In this document: positions 52,409-60,052 of the stretch, piece after piece
How the letters are laid out: each line of letters opens with the position of its first letter
Numbering within the stretch: position 1 is the first letter of the stretch
Origin: Opitutia bacterium
GTDB lineage: Bacteria > Verrucomicrobiota > Verrucomicrobiia > Opitutales > Opitutaceae
Assembly: GCA_947453695.1 (NCBI GenBank)
Contig: CANGHW010000002.1
Location: 62,001-126,000, forward strand
Direction: 5' to 3'
Length of the DNA stretch: 64,000 bases
The notes under the pieces: model-generated
Told to the model about the DNA's origin: nothing
What the model saw: only the letters and a program-made list of their open reading frames with translations
Databases searched by the model: none
Position numbers and translations under genes: made by a program

Positions 52409-53077
52409 CTACGCCGCCGTGGCGAGTCGGTTGCGCGCAGGCTGGCGCCACTTGGTGCCAGTCGTGACCCGCGCCCCGATTGCACCACCGACACTCATCC
52501 GGAGGAAGGGCCGCACCCGGTTGAGCCGCACCTTCACGGCACCCACCGTGAGACCTTCACGGGCGGCAACGGTGCGGTAGGAGTTTCCCTCCACGATCAT
52601 GTTGACGAGATTCCGGTCGGTCGGACTCAGGCGAGTCAGCGCGAGCGTGAGCGCTTCCATAATCTCGGCGACGGGGCGCTCGCTGCTCACATCGGGCGCC
52701 TCGGCCAATTGCCGTTCATCCCAGACCATGTTCGGCCGGCAGCGGCGGCGGCGGAGGAAATCCACCGCGGTATTGCGCGCGAGTTTGAAGAGCCACGATT
52801 CGAAGACCAGCGGGTCGCGCAGCAACGTGAGGCGGCGGACCATTTTGATGAAGACCATCTGCACCACGTCCTCGACGATGCTGGGCTGGAACAAGATCGG
52901 GCGGACGAACGCCGAGATGCGCACCGTATAGCGCCGAACCAGGTCGGACTGGGCGGCCATGTCGCCCTGCTGCGCCCGCACCACGATGCCGGCGAGTTCA
53001 GCCCGTTCGGCGTCCACTTCGGCGGACACGACAGAGGCGGCGGGTGCGGAGGATTCGAAGGAGGAGAGGTGTTTCAC
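52409..53077 (-). CDS. ECF-type RNA polymerase sigma factor
   Basis: 222 residues from GTG 53077. Region 2: LVVRAQQGDMAAQSDLVRRY-like opening, SIVEDVVQMVFIKMVRRLTLLRDP, FESWLFKLARNTAVDFLRRRR. Region 4: LTRLSPTDRNLVNMIVEGNSYRTVAAREG, TVGAVKVRLNRVRPFLR. A short Arg/Ala tail extends past region 4. Directs transcription to a small regulon. It is downstream of the degenerate NtrC-like regulator gene and upstream of a membrane-anchored partner. Confidence 0.92.
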   Translation of the reverse strand: MKHLSSFESSAPAASVVSAEVDAERAELAGIVVRAQQGDMAAQSDLVRRYTVRISAFVRPILFQPSIVEDVVQMVFIKMVRRLTLLRDPLVFESWLFKLARNTAVDFLRRRRCRPNMVWDERQLAEAPDVSSERPVAEIMEALTLALTRLSPTDRNLVNMIVEGNSYRTVAAREGLTVGAVKVRLNRVRPFLRMSVGGAIGARVTTGTKWRQPARNRLATAA

Positions 53078-53183
53078 CCCGCCAAATCAGCCGGAATTGG
53101 CCGGCGCGCCGACGCATCTGGGACGAAACCGCCGAAAAAGGGAGCGAAACGGCGGTTCCCGAGGGCGGATTTCCGCCCGGGGA

Positions 53184-54440
53184 TCAGCCCAATTTACCGA
53201 CTTCGACGCCCAGCACCTTCGCCGCGGCGGTCTTGTCGCCTTTGCAGGTCACCAGCACGTGGTCGATATACTGCTTTTCCTGCCCCAAAAGATACTCCGC
53301 CAGCGTCGGCCAATGCTTGAGGTCGCGCAGCCGCATGGGGAGCTGCGTCGAGGTCACCATGCGCGTCTCCGTGGTGGCGGCGATTTTCGAGACCACTTGC
53401 ACCAACTCGGTCAGATTGCCCGGCCAGTGGTAGGCGCCCATTACGGCCAGGGCATCCGCCGTGAACTCGATCAGCTTCGCGTCAAAGAGCGGATTCGTGG
53501 CCTGTGCCGCGTAATGTTTGACCAAGAGCGGAATATCCTCGGCCCGGTCGCGCAGGGGCGGGAGCTGCACCGGCAGCGAAGCCACCCGATAAAACAATTC
53601 GTCGTGAAACTTCCCTTCGTCGACGAGCGCTTCGAGATCGACGGACGTCGTGCAAACGAGGCGGAAGCCGTGCGCCGTGTTGCGTAGAACGCTAACGAGC
53701 TCCTTCTGGATCGGCAGCGTGAGCGACTGGAGTTGCTGCAGGTAGAGCGTGCCGCCCTTGGCCTGCTTCACCCACGCCCCGCCTTCGCCGTTTTGGCCGA
53801 TCAGTCCATCGCGGAAGGCCGCCTCGGTGCTGAGCGCACAGTCGATGCGGACCAAGGCCGACTCGGGACCGCCACTCGCCGCGTGCAAAATCTCGGCTAC
53901 CGCCGTGCGGCCCGTGCCGGGTTCACCGATGAGCAGGACCGGCGAGCGCACCGTGGCGAGTTTCTTGATCTGCTGAATCAGTTTACCGAGGCGCGCACTC
54001 TTGCCGATGAGGCGGCTCTCGATGTCGGAGGTCTTCGCCCCGGCCGCGGGACCACTCGCCGCCCGCTCGGCTTGGAATTGTCGAAACTCTAGTCCGCGAC
54101 GCAGTGTCGCGATGAGCTCATCGACCCGAAAAGGTTTCTGCAGGTAGTCGAAGGCGCCGTATTTCAGCGCCTGCACCGCACTCTCCGTCGAGGCGTAGGC
54201 GGTCATGATGATGACCACCGCGGAGGGATCGTATTGCTTGAGCTGCTTGAGGAGCGTGATGCCGTCCATCGGCTTCATGTCGATGTCCGCCAGCACGAGG
54301 TCGAACTTGTCAGCCTTATAGCGCGCCAGTCCCTTTTCTCCGTCCGTGGCGAACGAGGTCGCGAAGCCGGTGGGTTGAATAACGGCATCGAGCATCTCGT
54401 GAATGGACACGAGGTCGTCGACGATGAGGACGGAAGGCAT
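53184..54440 (-). CDS. NtrC-like response regulator with eroded AAA+ motifs and truncated HTH
   Basis: 418 residues. Receiver: VLIVDDLVSIHEML, phospho-Asp52 in LVLADIDMKPMDG, IIMTAYASTESAVQALKYGAFDYLQKPF. AAA+ (about 145-370): Walker A GEPGTGRTA has Arg for Lys; the GAFTGA loop is replaced by NGEGGAWVKQAKGG; Walker B is GGTLYLQQLQSL without Asp-Glu; ELFYRVASLPVQLPPLRDRAEDIPLL and YHWPGNLTELVQVV remain. The Fis-type C-terminus stops at AAKVLGVEVGKLG, before the recognition helix. ATP hydrolysis and sigma-54 activation look lost. It lies between pilC and the ECF sigma gene on the same strand. Confidence 0.85.
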   Translation of the reverse strand: MPSVLIVDDLVSIHEMLDAVIQPTGFATSFATDGEKGLARYKADKFDLVLADIDMKPMDGITLLKQLKQYDPSAVVIIMTAYASTESAVQALKYGAFDYLQKPFRVDELIATLRRGLEFRQFQAERAASGPAAGAKTSDIESRLIGKSARLGKLIQQIKKLATVRSPVLLIGEPGTGRTAVAEILHAASGGPESALVRIDCALSTEAAFRDGLIGQNGEGGAWVKQAKGGTLYLQQLQSLTLPIQKELVSVLRNTAHGFRLVCTTSVDLEALVDEGKFHDELFYRVASLPVQLPPLRDRAEDIPLLVKHYAAQATNPLFDAKLIEFTADALAVMGAYHWPGNLTELVQVVSKIAATTETRMVTSTQLPMRLRDLKHWPTLAEYLLGQEKQYIDHVLVTCKGDKTAAAKVLGVEVGKLG

Positions 54441-54460
54441 GGGCGGAGGACGAAAAGAAG

Positions 54461-54482
54461 GCGACGTTCCGGGGAACGTCGC
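54461..54482. terminator. Palindrome between pilC and the NtrC-like gene
   Basis: GCGACGTTCC (54461-54470) and GGAACGTCGC (54473-54482) are perfect inverted repeats. On the minus strand a U-rich stretch (CTTCTTTTC) follows, so it may terminate pilC transcription; an operator role is also possible. Confidence 0.55.
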
Positions 54483-54513
54483 ACGTTGTCAAACCGGGGT
54501 GTGCACCATCCGG

Positions 54514-55692
54514 TTACAGACCGCCCGCGACGGCACCGAGTTGGAAGATCGGGAGGAACATCGCCATGACGATGCCGCCGACGACCACGCCGAGGAAGAC
54601 GATGAGCATCGGCTCAATCAGCGAGGTGAGGGCCGAGACCGTCGCTTCGCACTCCACGTCGTAAAAATCGGCGATCTTGTTCATCATACCGTCGACGTTA
54701 CCCGTGGACTCACCGGCCTTCACCATGTGCTTCATCATGGGAGGGAAGAACTCATTAGCCGCGAGGACCTCGGAGACCTGTCCGCCCTGCGAAACGTGCT
54801 TCGCAATCTCTTCGCAGGCGTCCTCGATCTGGCACTTGCCGGACGCAGCCGAAACGATTTCGAGCGTGCGCAGAATCGGCACGCCTGAACGGATGAGTGT
54901 CGCGTAGGTGCGGCAGAAACGGGAGAGCGCGATCTTGTGGATCAGATTGCCGAAGATCGGCGCCCGCACGAGGAAGTTGTCCTTGGTGCGGCGGCCGTTG
55001 GGCGTGGCGACGAATTTGCCAACACCCCAATAGATGGCGTAGCAGCCGAGACCGATGGCCCACCAATAGGCCTTCATGAAATCGGAGAGATCGATCAGGA
55101 ATTGCGTGGGCGCAGGCAGCTTCGCGCCGAAGTCTTTGAACATCGAGGCGAAGACCGGGATTACGAAGATCAGAAGCACGTTGACGAGGGCCACGGCGAG
55201 ACCGATGACCGCGATCGGGTAGGTCATCGCGGATTTGACCTTCTTGGTCAGCTTGACGGTCGACTCGAAGTAGCCGGCGACCTTGGCCAAAATCTCGGCG
55301 AGACCACCGCTCGCCTCACCGGCCTCGACCATCGAGACGAAGAGAGTGTTGAACGAGTTAGGGAACTTGCGGACCGCCGACGAAAAGGAGTTGCCTTGGG
55401 AAATATCGGAGCGGACATCGCGAATCACGATGCGGAAGCACGGATCTTCCGTTTGATCCTGCAGCGCCTCGAGACATTGCACGAGCGGGAGACCGGCGGC
55501 GAGGAGCGAGGCAATCTGCTGGGTGAAGAGCGCAAGCTCGCCCATGGGCAACTTGTAGGTCTTGGCCTTTTTCTCGAGGGCCTTCTGCTTGGCGAGGGCC
55601 TGCGCCGCTTTAACGTTGGCACCTTTCTTTTGTCCGGGGTCGAGACGCGCGGGCTGGGATTGCCCGGAAGACGCTGAAGAGATCAAAGCCAT
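54514..55692 (-). CDS. pilC: Type IV pilus inner-membrane platform protein (PilC/GspF)
   Basis: 392 residues from ATG 55692. Two T2SSF repeats: first LALFTQQIASLLAAGLPLVQCLEAL, GNSFSSAVRKFP, FNTLFVSMVEAGEASGGLAEILA; second LSRFCRTYATLIRSGVPILRTLEI and MMKHMVKAGESTGNVDGMMNKIADFY, with TM helices at AVIGLAVALVNVLLIFVIP, YWWAIGLGCYAIYWG and IEPMLIVFLGVVVGGIVMAMF. It anchors pilin assembly and contacts the PilB/PilT ATPases. The N-terminal ~45 residues (Gln/Lys/Ala-rich) are extra compared with typical PilC. The two pilT-type genes are ~32 kb away. Confidence 0.95.
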   Translation of the reverse strand: MALISSASSGQSQPARLDPGQKKGANVKAAQALAKQKALEKKAKTYKLPMGELALFTQQIASLLAAGLPLVQCLEALQDQTEDPCFRIVIRDVRSDISQGNSFSSAVRKFPNSFNTLFVSMVEAGEASGGLAEILAKVAGYFESTVKLTKKVKSAMTYPIAVIGLAVALVNVLLIFVIPVFASMFKDFGAKLPAPTQFLIDLSDFMKAYWWAIGLGCYAIYWGVGKFVATPNGRRTKDNFLVRAPIFGNLIHKIALSRFCRTYATLIRSGVPILRTLEIVSAASGKCQIEDACEEIAKHVSQGGQVSEVLAANEFFPPMMKHMVKAGESTGNVDGMMNKIADFYDVECEATVSALTSLIEPMLIVFLGVVVGGIVMAMFLPIFQLGAVAGGL

Positions 55693-55882
55693 GGGCGGGA
55701 GGAAAATACAGCGCGCCCTCACTCGCAACCCCCTTTTCGGAGACTACCGCGTAAAAATCCGGTGATAAATACTTACCCAGACTCCCCGTTCAGGTGGGTT
55801 TGACCCCATGGCTGCGGCGCCGGTCCTCGACTAGTCTAATCGCAAGCAACGCCGTGGGCGTCTGCGAACCGATCCAATCACC

Positions 55883-56941
55883 ATGTCACTCAAATTCCCT
55901 CTACTGGTCTGCGCCATTTTCGCCGCCATCGCCTCCCTCACTCCTCGCGTCCGGGCTGAAGCCCCCCGTCCTCCCGTCGGCGCCGAAAAACCTATCCACG
56001 AGTTTACTCGCATTCAGGTGCAAAACTTTCAGGACGAACCGCTCGGGCGCATCAAGGATCTCGCCATTGACCTGGTCAATGGACGCATCGTTCAAGTCCT
56101 GGTCGTCTCGGATTCAACCCTGAACGTGGACCGTAAGGTAGTGGCTGTGCCACCCGGAGCCTTTTTGCCTGATCTGCTCAATCGCGTTTATCGACTCAAC
56201 GTCTCGACCGAAGTCTTCAAATCTGCCCCGGCGGTCGACCTTTCCCAGTGGGCCGACGCTGGTCGGAGCGAAAGCGTGGCAGCTTCCTATCACCTCTTTG
56301 GGCAGGAACCCTATTTCCTTGAGGTCGGCGCGACCCCGTCCGCCACCGACGAACGCCCCAAGGTGTCGCTCGGCTACGTCGAACGCTCCAGCAAGATCAT
56401 CGATCTCTCCGTCGGAAATCTGCAGCACGAGAAACTGGGCAAGGTCTGGTCGATGACGCTCGATATTCCGCGCGGACGAATCGTCACCGTCATCGTTCTG
56501 GCGCCCGGCAACTTTCAGACGAAAAGCGTGATCCCCGCCACCGCCCTCAATTTCAATGACGCGCGCAACGGCCTGCTGCTCGATGACACCAAAATCGAAT
56601 TCGCGGAAGAGCCACGCTACGTCTTCACGGAGGCGGCCTTCGGCAATGACTCCTACTCCGAGGAGGAATCCTACAAAGGTCCCCGCACGCACGTCGCGCT
56701 GGTGCAGGGCAACAGCTATCGGGATATCGATCGCACGATTCTCATCAATCGCGGCATCCGCGCGGCGAAAATAAGCGCCCGAAATGTCGAGGTCGGCACC
56801 AACGATGGTCGCGTCACGCTGCGCGGCTGGGTGACCACCGAGCAGGATAAGAATCACATCGAAGCCATTGCGATCAGCGCTTCGCGGCTCGAACTCGTCG
56901 ACAACCAGATCACCGTCGGTCGACCCGCCTCGGGCAAATAA
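55883..56941 (+). CDS. Secreted PRC-barrel plus BON-domain protein
   Basis: 352 residues with a signal peptide (LKFPLLVCAIFAAIASLTPRVRA). Two PRC-barrel-like segments: QDEPLGRIKDLAIDLVNGRIVQVLVV (about 50-75) and HEKLGKVWSMTLDIPRGRIVTVIVLA (about 180-205). A C-terminal BON domain (about 265-350) has YRDIDRTILINRGIRAAKISARNVEVGT, DGRVTLRGWVTTEQDKNHIEAIA and LVDNQITVG. Probably periplasmic and stress-linked. Divergent from pilC; ends at a strong terminator facing the stress operon. Confidence 0.85.
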   Translation: MSLKFPLLVCAIFAAIASLTPRVRAEAPRPPVGAEKPIHEFTRIQVQNFQDEPLGRIKDLAIDLVNGRIVQVLVVSDSTLNVDRKVVAVPPGAFLPDLLNRVYRLNVSTEVFKSAPAVDLSQWADAGRSESVAASYHLFGQEPYFLEVGATPSATDERPKVSLGYVERSSKIIDLSVGNLQHEKLGKVWSMTLDIPRGRIVTVIVLAPGNFQTKSVIPATALNFNDARNGLLLDDTKIEFAEEPRYVFTEAAFGNDSYSEEESYKGPRTHVALVQGNSYRDIDRTILINRGIRAAKISARNVEVGTNDGRVTLRGWVTTEQDKNHIEAIAISASRLELVDNQITVGRPASGK

Positions 56942-56962
56942 TCGCGCGATCTCAATAAGAAA

Positions 56963-56997
56963 GGCGCGAGGTCCGTTCAACGGATCTCGCGCCTTTT
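56963..56997 (+). terminator. Intrinsic terminator of the PRC-BON gene
   Basis: A 15-bp stem (56963-56977 with 56979-56993, one G-U pair) is followed by T4. The minus side also carries a short run of U after the hairpin, so it may serve the convergent yqjK-like gene too. Confidence 0.85.
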
Positions 56998-57035
56998 GTC
57001 TGTCTACCCAGCAGGGAACTGGCCTGCTCCTGACT

Positions 57036-57341
57036 TTAGGGGGTTGTGCGCGCCCACCATCCACGCAACAGGGCGACGAGGGGCGGCGCCCAGCGCAGCA
57101 GTATTCCGATCACCCGCACGCGTGGAAACAGCGTGCGTTGGACCAGAAGTCCGAGCGGCAGCGCAGCCAAGCGCGTCAGCGAGGAGAAACTCCGCCAAAA
57201 GGCCTGCGCCCGGTCGAGCCAGGACAACGGTTTGGCCAAGTGCGCCGCCGCTGCTACGCACGCCGCACGCCGCAGGCCAATTCTTTGAACCAGCTCTGCT
57301 TTGTAGAGCGCCAGGCGCTTCAGCTCATCTTGCGGATACAT
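57036..57341 (-). CDS. YqjK-like small protein
   Basis: 101 residues from ATG 57341. Helical: YPQDELKRLALYKAELVQRIGLRRAACVAAAAHLA, then FWRSFSSLTRLAALPLG and a hydrophobic VRVIGILLRWAPPLVALLRG. Position after YqjD- and YqjE-like genes and the Arg-rich opening fit YqjK, which in enterobacteria follows yqjD-yqjE. Its start overlaps the end of the yqjE-like gene by 22 bp. Last gene of the operon. Confidence 0.6.
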   Translation of the reverse strand: MYPQDELKRLALYKAELVQRIGLRRAACVAAAAHLAKPLSWLDRAQAFWRSFSSLTRLAALPLGLLVQRTLFPRVRVIGILLRWAPPLVALLRGWWARTTP

Positions 57342-57709
57342 GCACGATCCTCCGTGAGTTCCTGTCGTGAAACGGCAAAGGGCCTGGGCTGTTTCGCGAT
57401 GAATCGACGAAAGCCCCAAACGATCGCCACAAATCCTCCGAGATAGGCGCATGTCAGACCTCCCAATACCATGAGACGAGCGCTCGACCAAAAGAGGTAG
57501 ACCAGGGTGAGGCTGGCAAACGCCAGCGTCATTATCCCCGTGAAGATGGCCGCGCTGATCCAGATAAAGGTCTGAATCAGGCGGAATTTCTCTTCCTGCA
57601 GCTCGACCGCCAAGAGCTCCAGGCGGTCCTGCACGGAACCCAACAGGCCGTCGCCCAAAGTGCGTAACGAGCCGAGGAAGCCCGCAGGAGCTGACGGTGC
57701 CGGGGCCAT
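57320..57709 (-). CDS. YqjE-like (holin superfamily III-type) membrane protein
   Basis: 129 residues from ATG 57709. LGSLRTLGDGLLGSVQDRLELLAVELQEEKFRLIQ is the amphipathic opening of the YqjE family; two TM helices follow (FIWISAAIFTGIMTLAFASL and LMVLGGLTCAYLGGFVAIVWG), then a basic tail. The family is called holin-like by fold only; in YqjD/YqjE operons it is a ribosome-hibernation/envelope-stress neighbour, not a phage lysis protein. It begins 7 bp after the YqjD-like stop. Confidence 0.78.
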   Translation of the reverse strand: MAPAPSAPAGFLGSLRTLGDGLLGSVQDRLELLAVELQEEKFRLIQTFIWISAAIFTGIMTLAFASLTLVYLFWSSARLMVLGGLTCAYLGGFVAIVWGFRRFIAKQPRPFAVSRQELTEDRACIRKMS

Positions 57710-57716
57710 GGCGAGT

Positions 57717-58034
57717 CTACTTGCTACGACGCCCCAGGAGCACGCCCACGAGCAGTCCGGCGCCTGCCGCGATCGCCATGGTTTGATAAGGATTCGCGCG
57801 GATGGCCTCATCCGTGCACTTCGCACCCGCGATTACTTTTTGGCGGGTTCCGGCGTAAAGCACACCCAGACGCTCCTGCGCGGCGTCGAAACGCACACGC
57901 AACGCACTGACGGCGTCTTCTGAGTGTTCGGTCATCGAGTCGCCGAGCATTTTTTCGGCCTCGGCGACAAGGGTGCGAAGATCTGTTAGCAGATCTTGCG
58001 GCGTTTGAGCGGTGGATTCTGAGTTAGTTTTCAT
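57717..58034 (-). CDS. DUF883 (ElaB/YqjD/YgaM) family protein
   Basis: 105 residues. A charged helical N-terminal part (DLLTDLRTLVAEAEKMLGDS, ALRVRFDAAQERLGVLYAG) and one C-terminal TM helix with NPYQTMAIAAGAGLLVGVLLGRRS, the DUF883 signature (NPW/YxxxxxAxxxGxxxGxLxxRR). E. coli YqjD of this family tethers ribosomes to the membrane in stationary phase. First of the YqjD-E-K trio. Confidence 0.9.
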   Translation of the reverse strand: MKTNSESTAQTPQDLLTDLRTLVAEAEKMLGDSMTEHSEDAVSALRVRFDAAQERLGVLYAGTRQKVIAGAKCTDEAIRANPYQTMAIAAGAGLLVGVLLGRRSK

Positions 58035-58053
58035 AGGGCAAATTGAGTGTCGC

Positions 58054-58215
58054 CTAGCGGAGCGAGAAGCCGCGGAATAGAGCGGTGATGAAGCAGACGA
58101 GGAATATCACGAAGCACGCCTTCGCGATAATGGCGGCCGCGCCGGCGACGACTCCGAAGCCGAGCACGCCCGCGATGAGTGCGATCAGGAGAAAAATGAC
58201 AGTGTAGCTATGCAC
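58054..58215 (-). CDS. DUF1328 (YtjA-like) small membrane protein
   Basis: 53 residues from GTG 58215. [22 protein letters not shown] then [22 protein letters not shown]: two TM helices with the GVLGFGxxAGAAAxIAK motif of DUF1328. Gaps of 12 and 19 bp to its neighbours place it firmly in the operon. Such proteins are common in osmotic/envelope stress regulons; their function is unknown. Confidence 0.85.
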   Translation of the reverse strand: MHSYTVIFLLIALIAGVLGFGVVAGAAAIIAKACFVIFLVCFITALFRGFSLR

Positions 58216-58227
58216 GGTCAGAGCGGA

Positions 58228-58434
58228 TCAAGGCACGCGCGCGCCGCTGATGAGACCAATACCGCCCACGATCGACGTGATCGTGCCGCCGATGAGCAGC
58301 CAGATCGTTTTGTCCGTCGGCGCTCCGGTGAAAAAGCGCGACAGGCCCGAGCCGAGGGAGTCGGAGGCAGCAAGGCCGTAGACGATGAGAATAATGCCAA
58401 CGACGAGCAGGGCAAAAGAGAGTGTTCGATTCAT
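58228..58434 (-). CDS. DUF3185-family small membrane protein
   Basis: 68 residues from ATG 58434. TM1 LSFALLVVGIILIVYGLAAS, a conserved loop SLGSGLSRFFTGAPTDKTIW and TM2 LLIGGTITSIVGGIGLISG. The FTGxPTDKxIWLLIGG pattern is that of DUF3185. Function unknown, typically in stress-gene clusters with DUF1328 and BON genes, as here. Confidence 0.85.
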   Translation of the reverse strand: MNRTLSFALLVVGIILIVYGLAASDSLGSGLSRFFTGAPTDKTIWLLIGGTITSIVGGIGLISGARVP

Positions 58435-58465
58435 AGGGGGATGGGTGCGGTGGCTACTTGGGCGG

Positions 58466-58960
58466 TTACGATGCTTCTTCCTCTTCCGTTTCCAGCTGAG
58501 CGCGGAGCATCCAGGCCGCCTTCTCATGCCGGGCCATTAGTCCGGTGAGGAAGTCGGCAGTGCCCGCGTCGTGATAACGCGTCAGGCACGCTTCGGCGTC
58601 GGTGCGCAGTTGCACGATCATTTCCTCATGCAGGGCCAGCAGCTCGGCCAGCATGTGCTCGGCCGGCAAGCCGATGCCAGGATCGGCGGAACAGCGCGCC
58701 GCCTTGGTGAGATCCGCCCAATTCCCCCGGGCTCCGCTGCCGATCGCCCGGGAGCGCTCGGCGATATCATCGAGCCATTGGGCAATCTGCCCGTATTGCT
58801 CTTCAAACTGCAGGTGCAGGCTGCGAAACTCTGGACCCGTGACGTTCCAGTGATAGTCACGAGTCGTGGCGTAGAGCACGTATTCGTCGGCGAGGAGGAG
58901 ACTGAGGATTTCGCCCACTTGGAGGCGGGTTTCATCGTTGAGACCGATATTGGTTTTCAT
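58466..58960 (-). CDS. dps: Dps-type ferritin-like DNA-protection protein
   Basis: 164 residues. The di-iron ferroxidase motif is in DYHWNVTGPEFRSLHLQFEEQYGQ-like sequence (HWNVTGPEF ... LHLQFEEQY; His, Asp/Glu), with a four-helix bundle: EILSLLLADEYVLYATTR, LDDIAERSRAIGSG, MLAELLALHEEMIVQLRTD, FLTGLMARHEKAAWMLRAQL. Dps dodecamers oxidise Fe(II) with peroxide and protect DNA. The TxxL-type N-terminal DNA-binding tail is short. Gaps are 31 bp to DUF3185 and 14 bp to the upstream small ORF. Confidence 0.92.
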   Translation of the reverse strand: MKTNIGLNDETRLQVGEILSLLLADEYVLYATTRDYHWNVTGPEFRSLHLQFEEQYGQIAQWLDDIAERSRAIGSGARGNWADLTKAARCSADPGIGLPAEHMLAELLALHEEMIVQLRTDAEACLTRYHDAGTADFLTGLMARHEKAAWMLRAQLETEEEEAS

Positions 58961-58974
58961 GGTAGTGAGTGGGC

Positions 58975-59172
58975 TCAGGCCTGGGCCGAACGGGCGACGT
59001 GATGTCGGGCGTGATTCGCATTGCCGGAGGCCGGCTCGACCGGAATCAGCCGGCGGCGGGAGGCAGCGTTGGCCGGGGCATTCCGGTTGGTGACGTCATG
59101 AAGGATCAACGGTTTGACCGAGTGGACCGCCGCCCCGCTGGCCGCCGGCGCGAATTTGATTTTGGGGTGCAT
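58975..59172 (-). CDS. Small unknown ORF in the stress operon
   Basis: 65 codons from ATG 59172, 8 bp after the BON gene stop and 14 bp before dps. The peptide is basic and Ala/His/Asn-rich (PKIKFAPAASGAAVHSVKP, ASRRRLIPVEPASGNANHARHH). No TM or signal. Tight spacing on both sides is the main support; composition is not strongly protein-like, so it could be untranslated spacer. Confidence 0.4.
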   Translation of the reverse strand: MHPKIKFAPAASGAAVHSVKPLILHDVTNRNAPANAASRRRLIPVEPASGNANHARHHVARSAQA

Positions 59173-59180
59173 GGCCGGAC

Positions 59181-59921
59181 TCAGTTCCTGACCGTCATCG
59201 CGTTGTTCACGGACTTCGTCCCGCGCACGTCTTGCGCGAGTTTCGTAACCAGGGCGATTTCGGCTTCAGACGCCGCCTCGCCCGAGATCACGATCACACC
59301 ATCGTTGGTGGTGACCTTCGTCTTTAGTGCACTCGTGGCTTTGTGGCTGAGGAGGGCATATTTTACCTGCGTCGTGATGGAGGCATCGTCGATCGTTTCG
59401 CCCAGCGTCTCCGCGGCCGGTTGGCCCAGAACCACCAGATTATTGCGGACCGATTTCACGCCCGCGATTTCCTTGGCGTAGACTTCGGTGAGTTCCTTTT
59501 GCGCGACATTTTCGGCCGTGCCATCAAGCGTCACAATACTGCGCTCGACGCTTACCTTGGTGGTCGCGGCGCTCACGTGTCCCTTCACCAGCAGGCGACT
59601 GCGGACTTTGAGCGCCATCCATGCATCGGAACTCTCGGTGTGGGTCGGCTTGATGGTGATCTCGTTCTTTACGCCCAAGACGCCGGGAAGATTTTCGACA
59701 GTGTCGGCCGCGAGGGAGCGATCATCCTTGTCCTCGACACTCCCCGTGAGCGTCACAATGCCGTCTGAGGCCTTCACCTTCACGTGGTCCTCCAGCACCG
59801 TGCGGTAGTTGTAAGAGGCTTCAGCTGCGGCCTCGATCTTGCGATCGGTGGCCGAAGAGGCCGAAGCTGCGACGGGCAAAGCCACGAGAAGAAGTAAAGC
59901 GGAGATGGTATGGGTTTTCAT
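59181..59921 (-). CDS. Periplasmic protein with three BON domains (OsmY-like)
   Basis: 246 residues with a signal peptide (THTISALLLLVALPVAASA). Three BON units: about 28-95 (AAEASYNYRTVLEDHVKVKA...VTLTGSVEDKDDRSLAADT), about 100-165 (ALKVRSRLLVKGHVSAATTKV, IVTLDGTAENVAQKELTEVY) and about 180-245 (TQVKYALLSHKATSALKTKV, VIVISGEAASEAEIALVTKLA). OsmY-like proteins protect envelope integrity or chaperone outer-membrane proteins. First gene of the eight-gene leftward operon, divergent from the ECF sigma gene across 131 bp. Confidence 0.9.
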   Translation of the reverse strand: MKTHTISALLLLVALPVAASASSATDRKIEAAAEASYNYRTVLEDHVKVKASDGIVTLTGSVEDKDDRSLAADTVENLPGVLGVKNEITIKPTHTESSDAWMALKVRSRLLVKGHVSAATTKVSVERSIVTLDGTAENVAQKELTEVYAKEIAGVKSVRNNLVVLGQPAAETLGETIDDASITTQVKYALLSHKATSALKTKVTTNDGVIVISGEAASEAEIALVTKLAQDVRGTKSVNNAMTVRN

Positions 59922-60052
59922 GAGTGTGGAGGCAGAATATCCGCTTCGCCGGTCGTCAGATATGGGGCACTAACCTACCCAACTTCGAACGGAGTCCGGC
60001 CGATAGCATAACACCCCATGGTTGCAGCCCGGACCACCCGTTAGGCTGGGGC

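Noticed and set aside
57320-57709. Phage holin indicating a prophage
   Set aside because: It is YqjE-like within a YqjD-YqjE-YqjK stress operon; no phage genes nearby.
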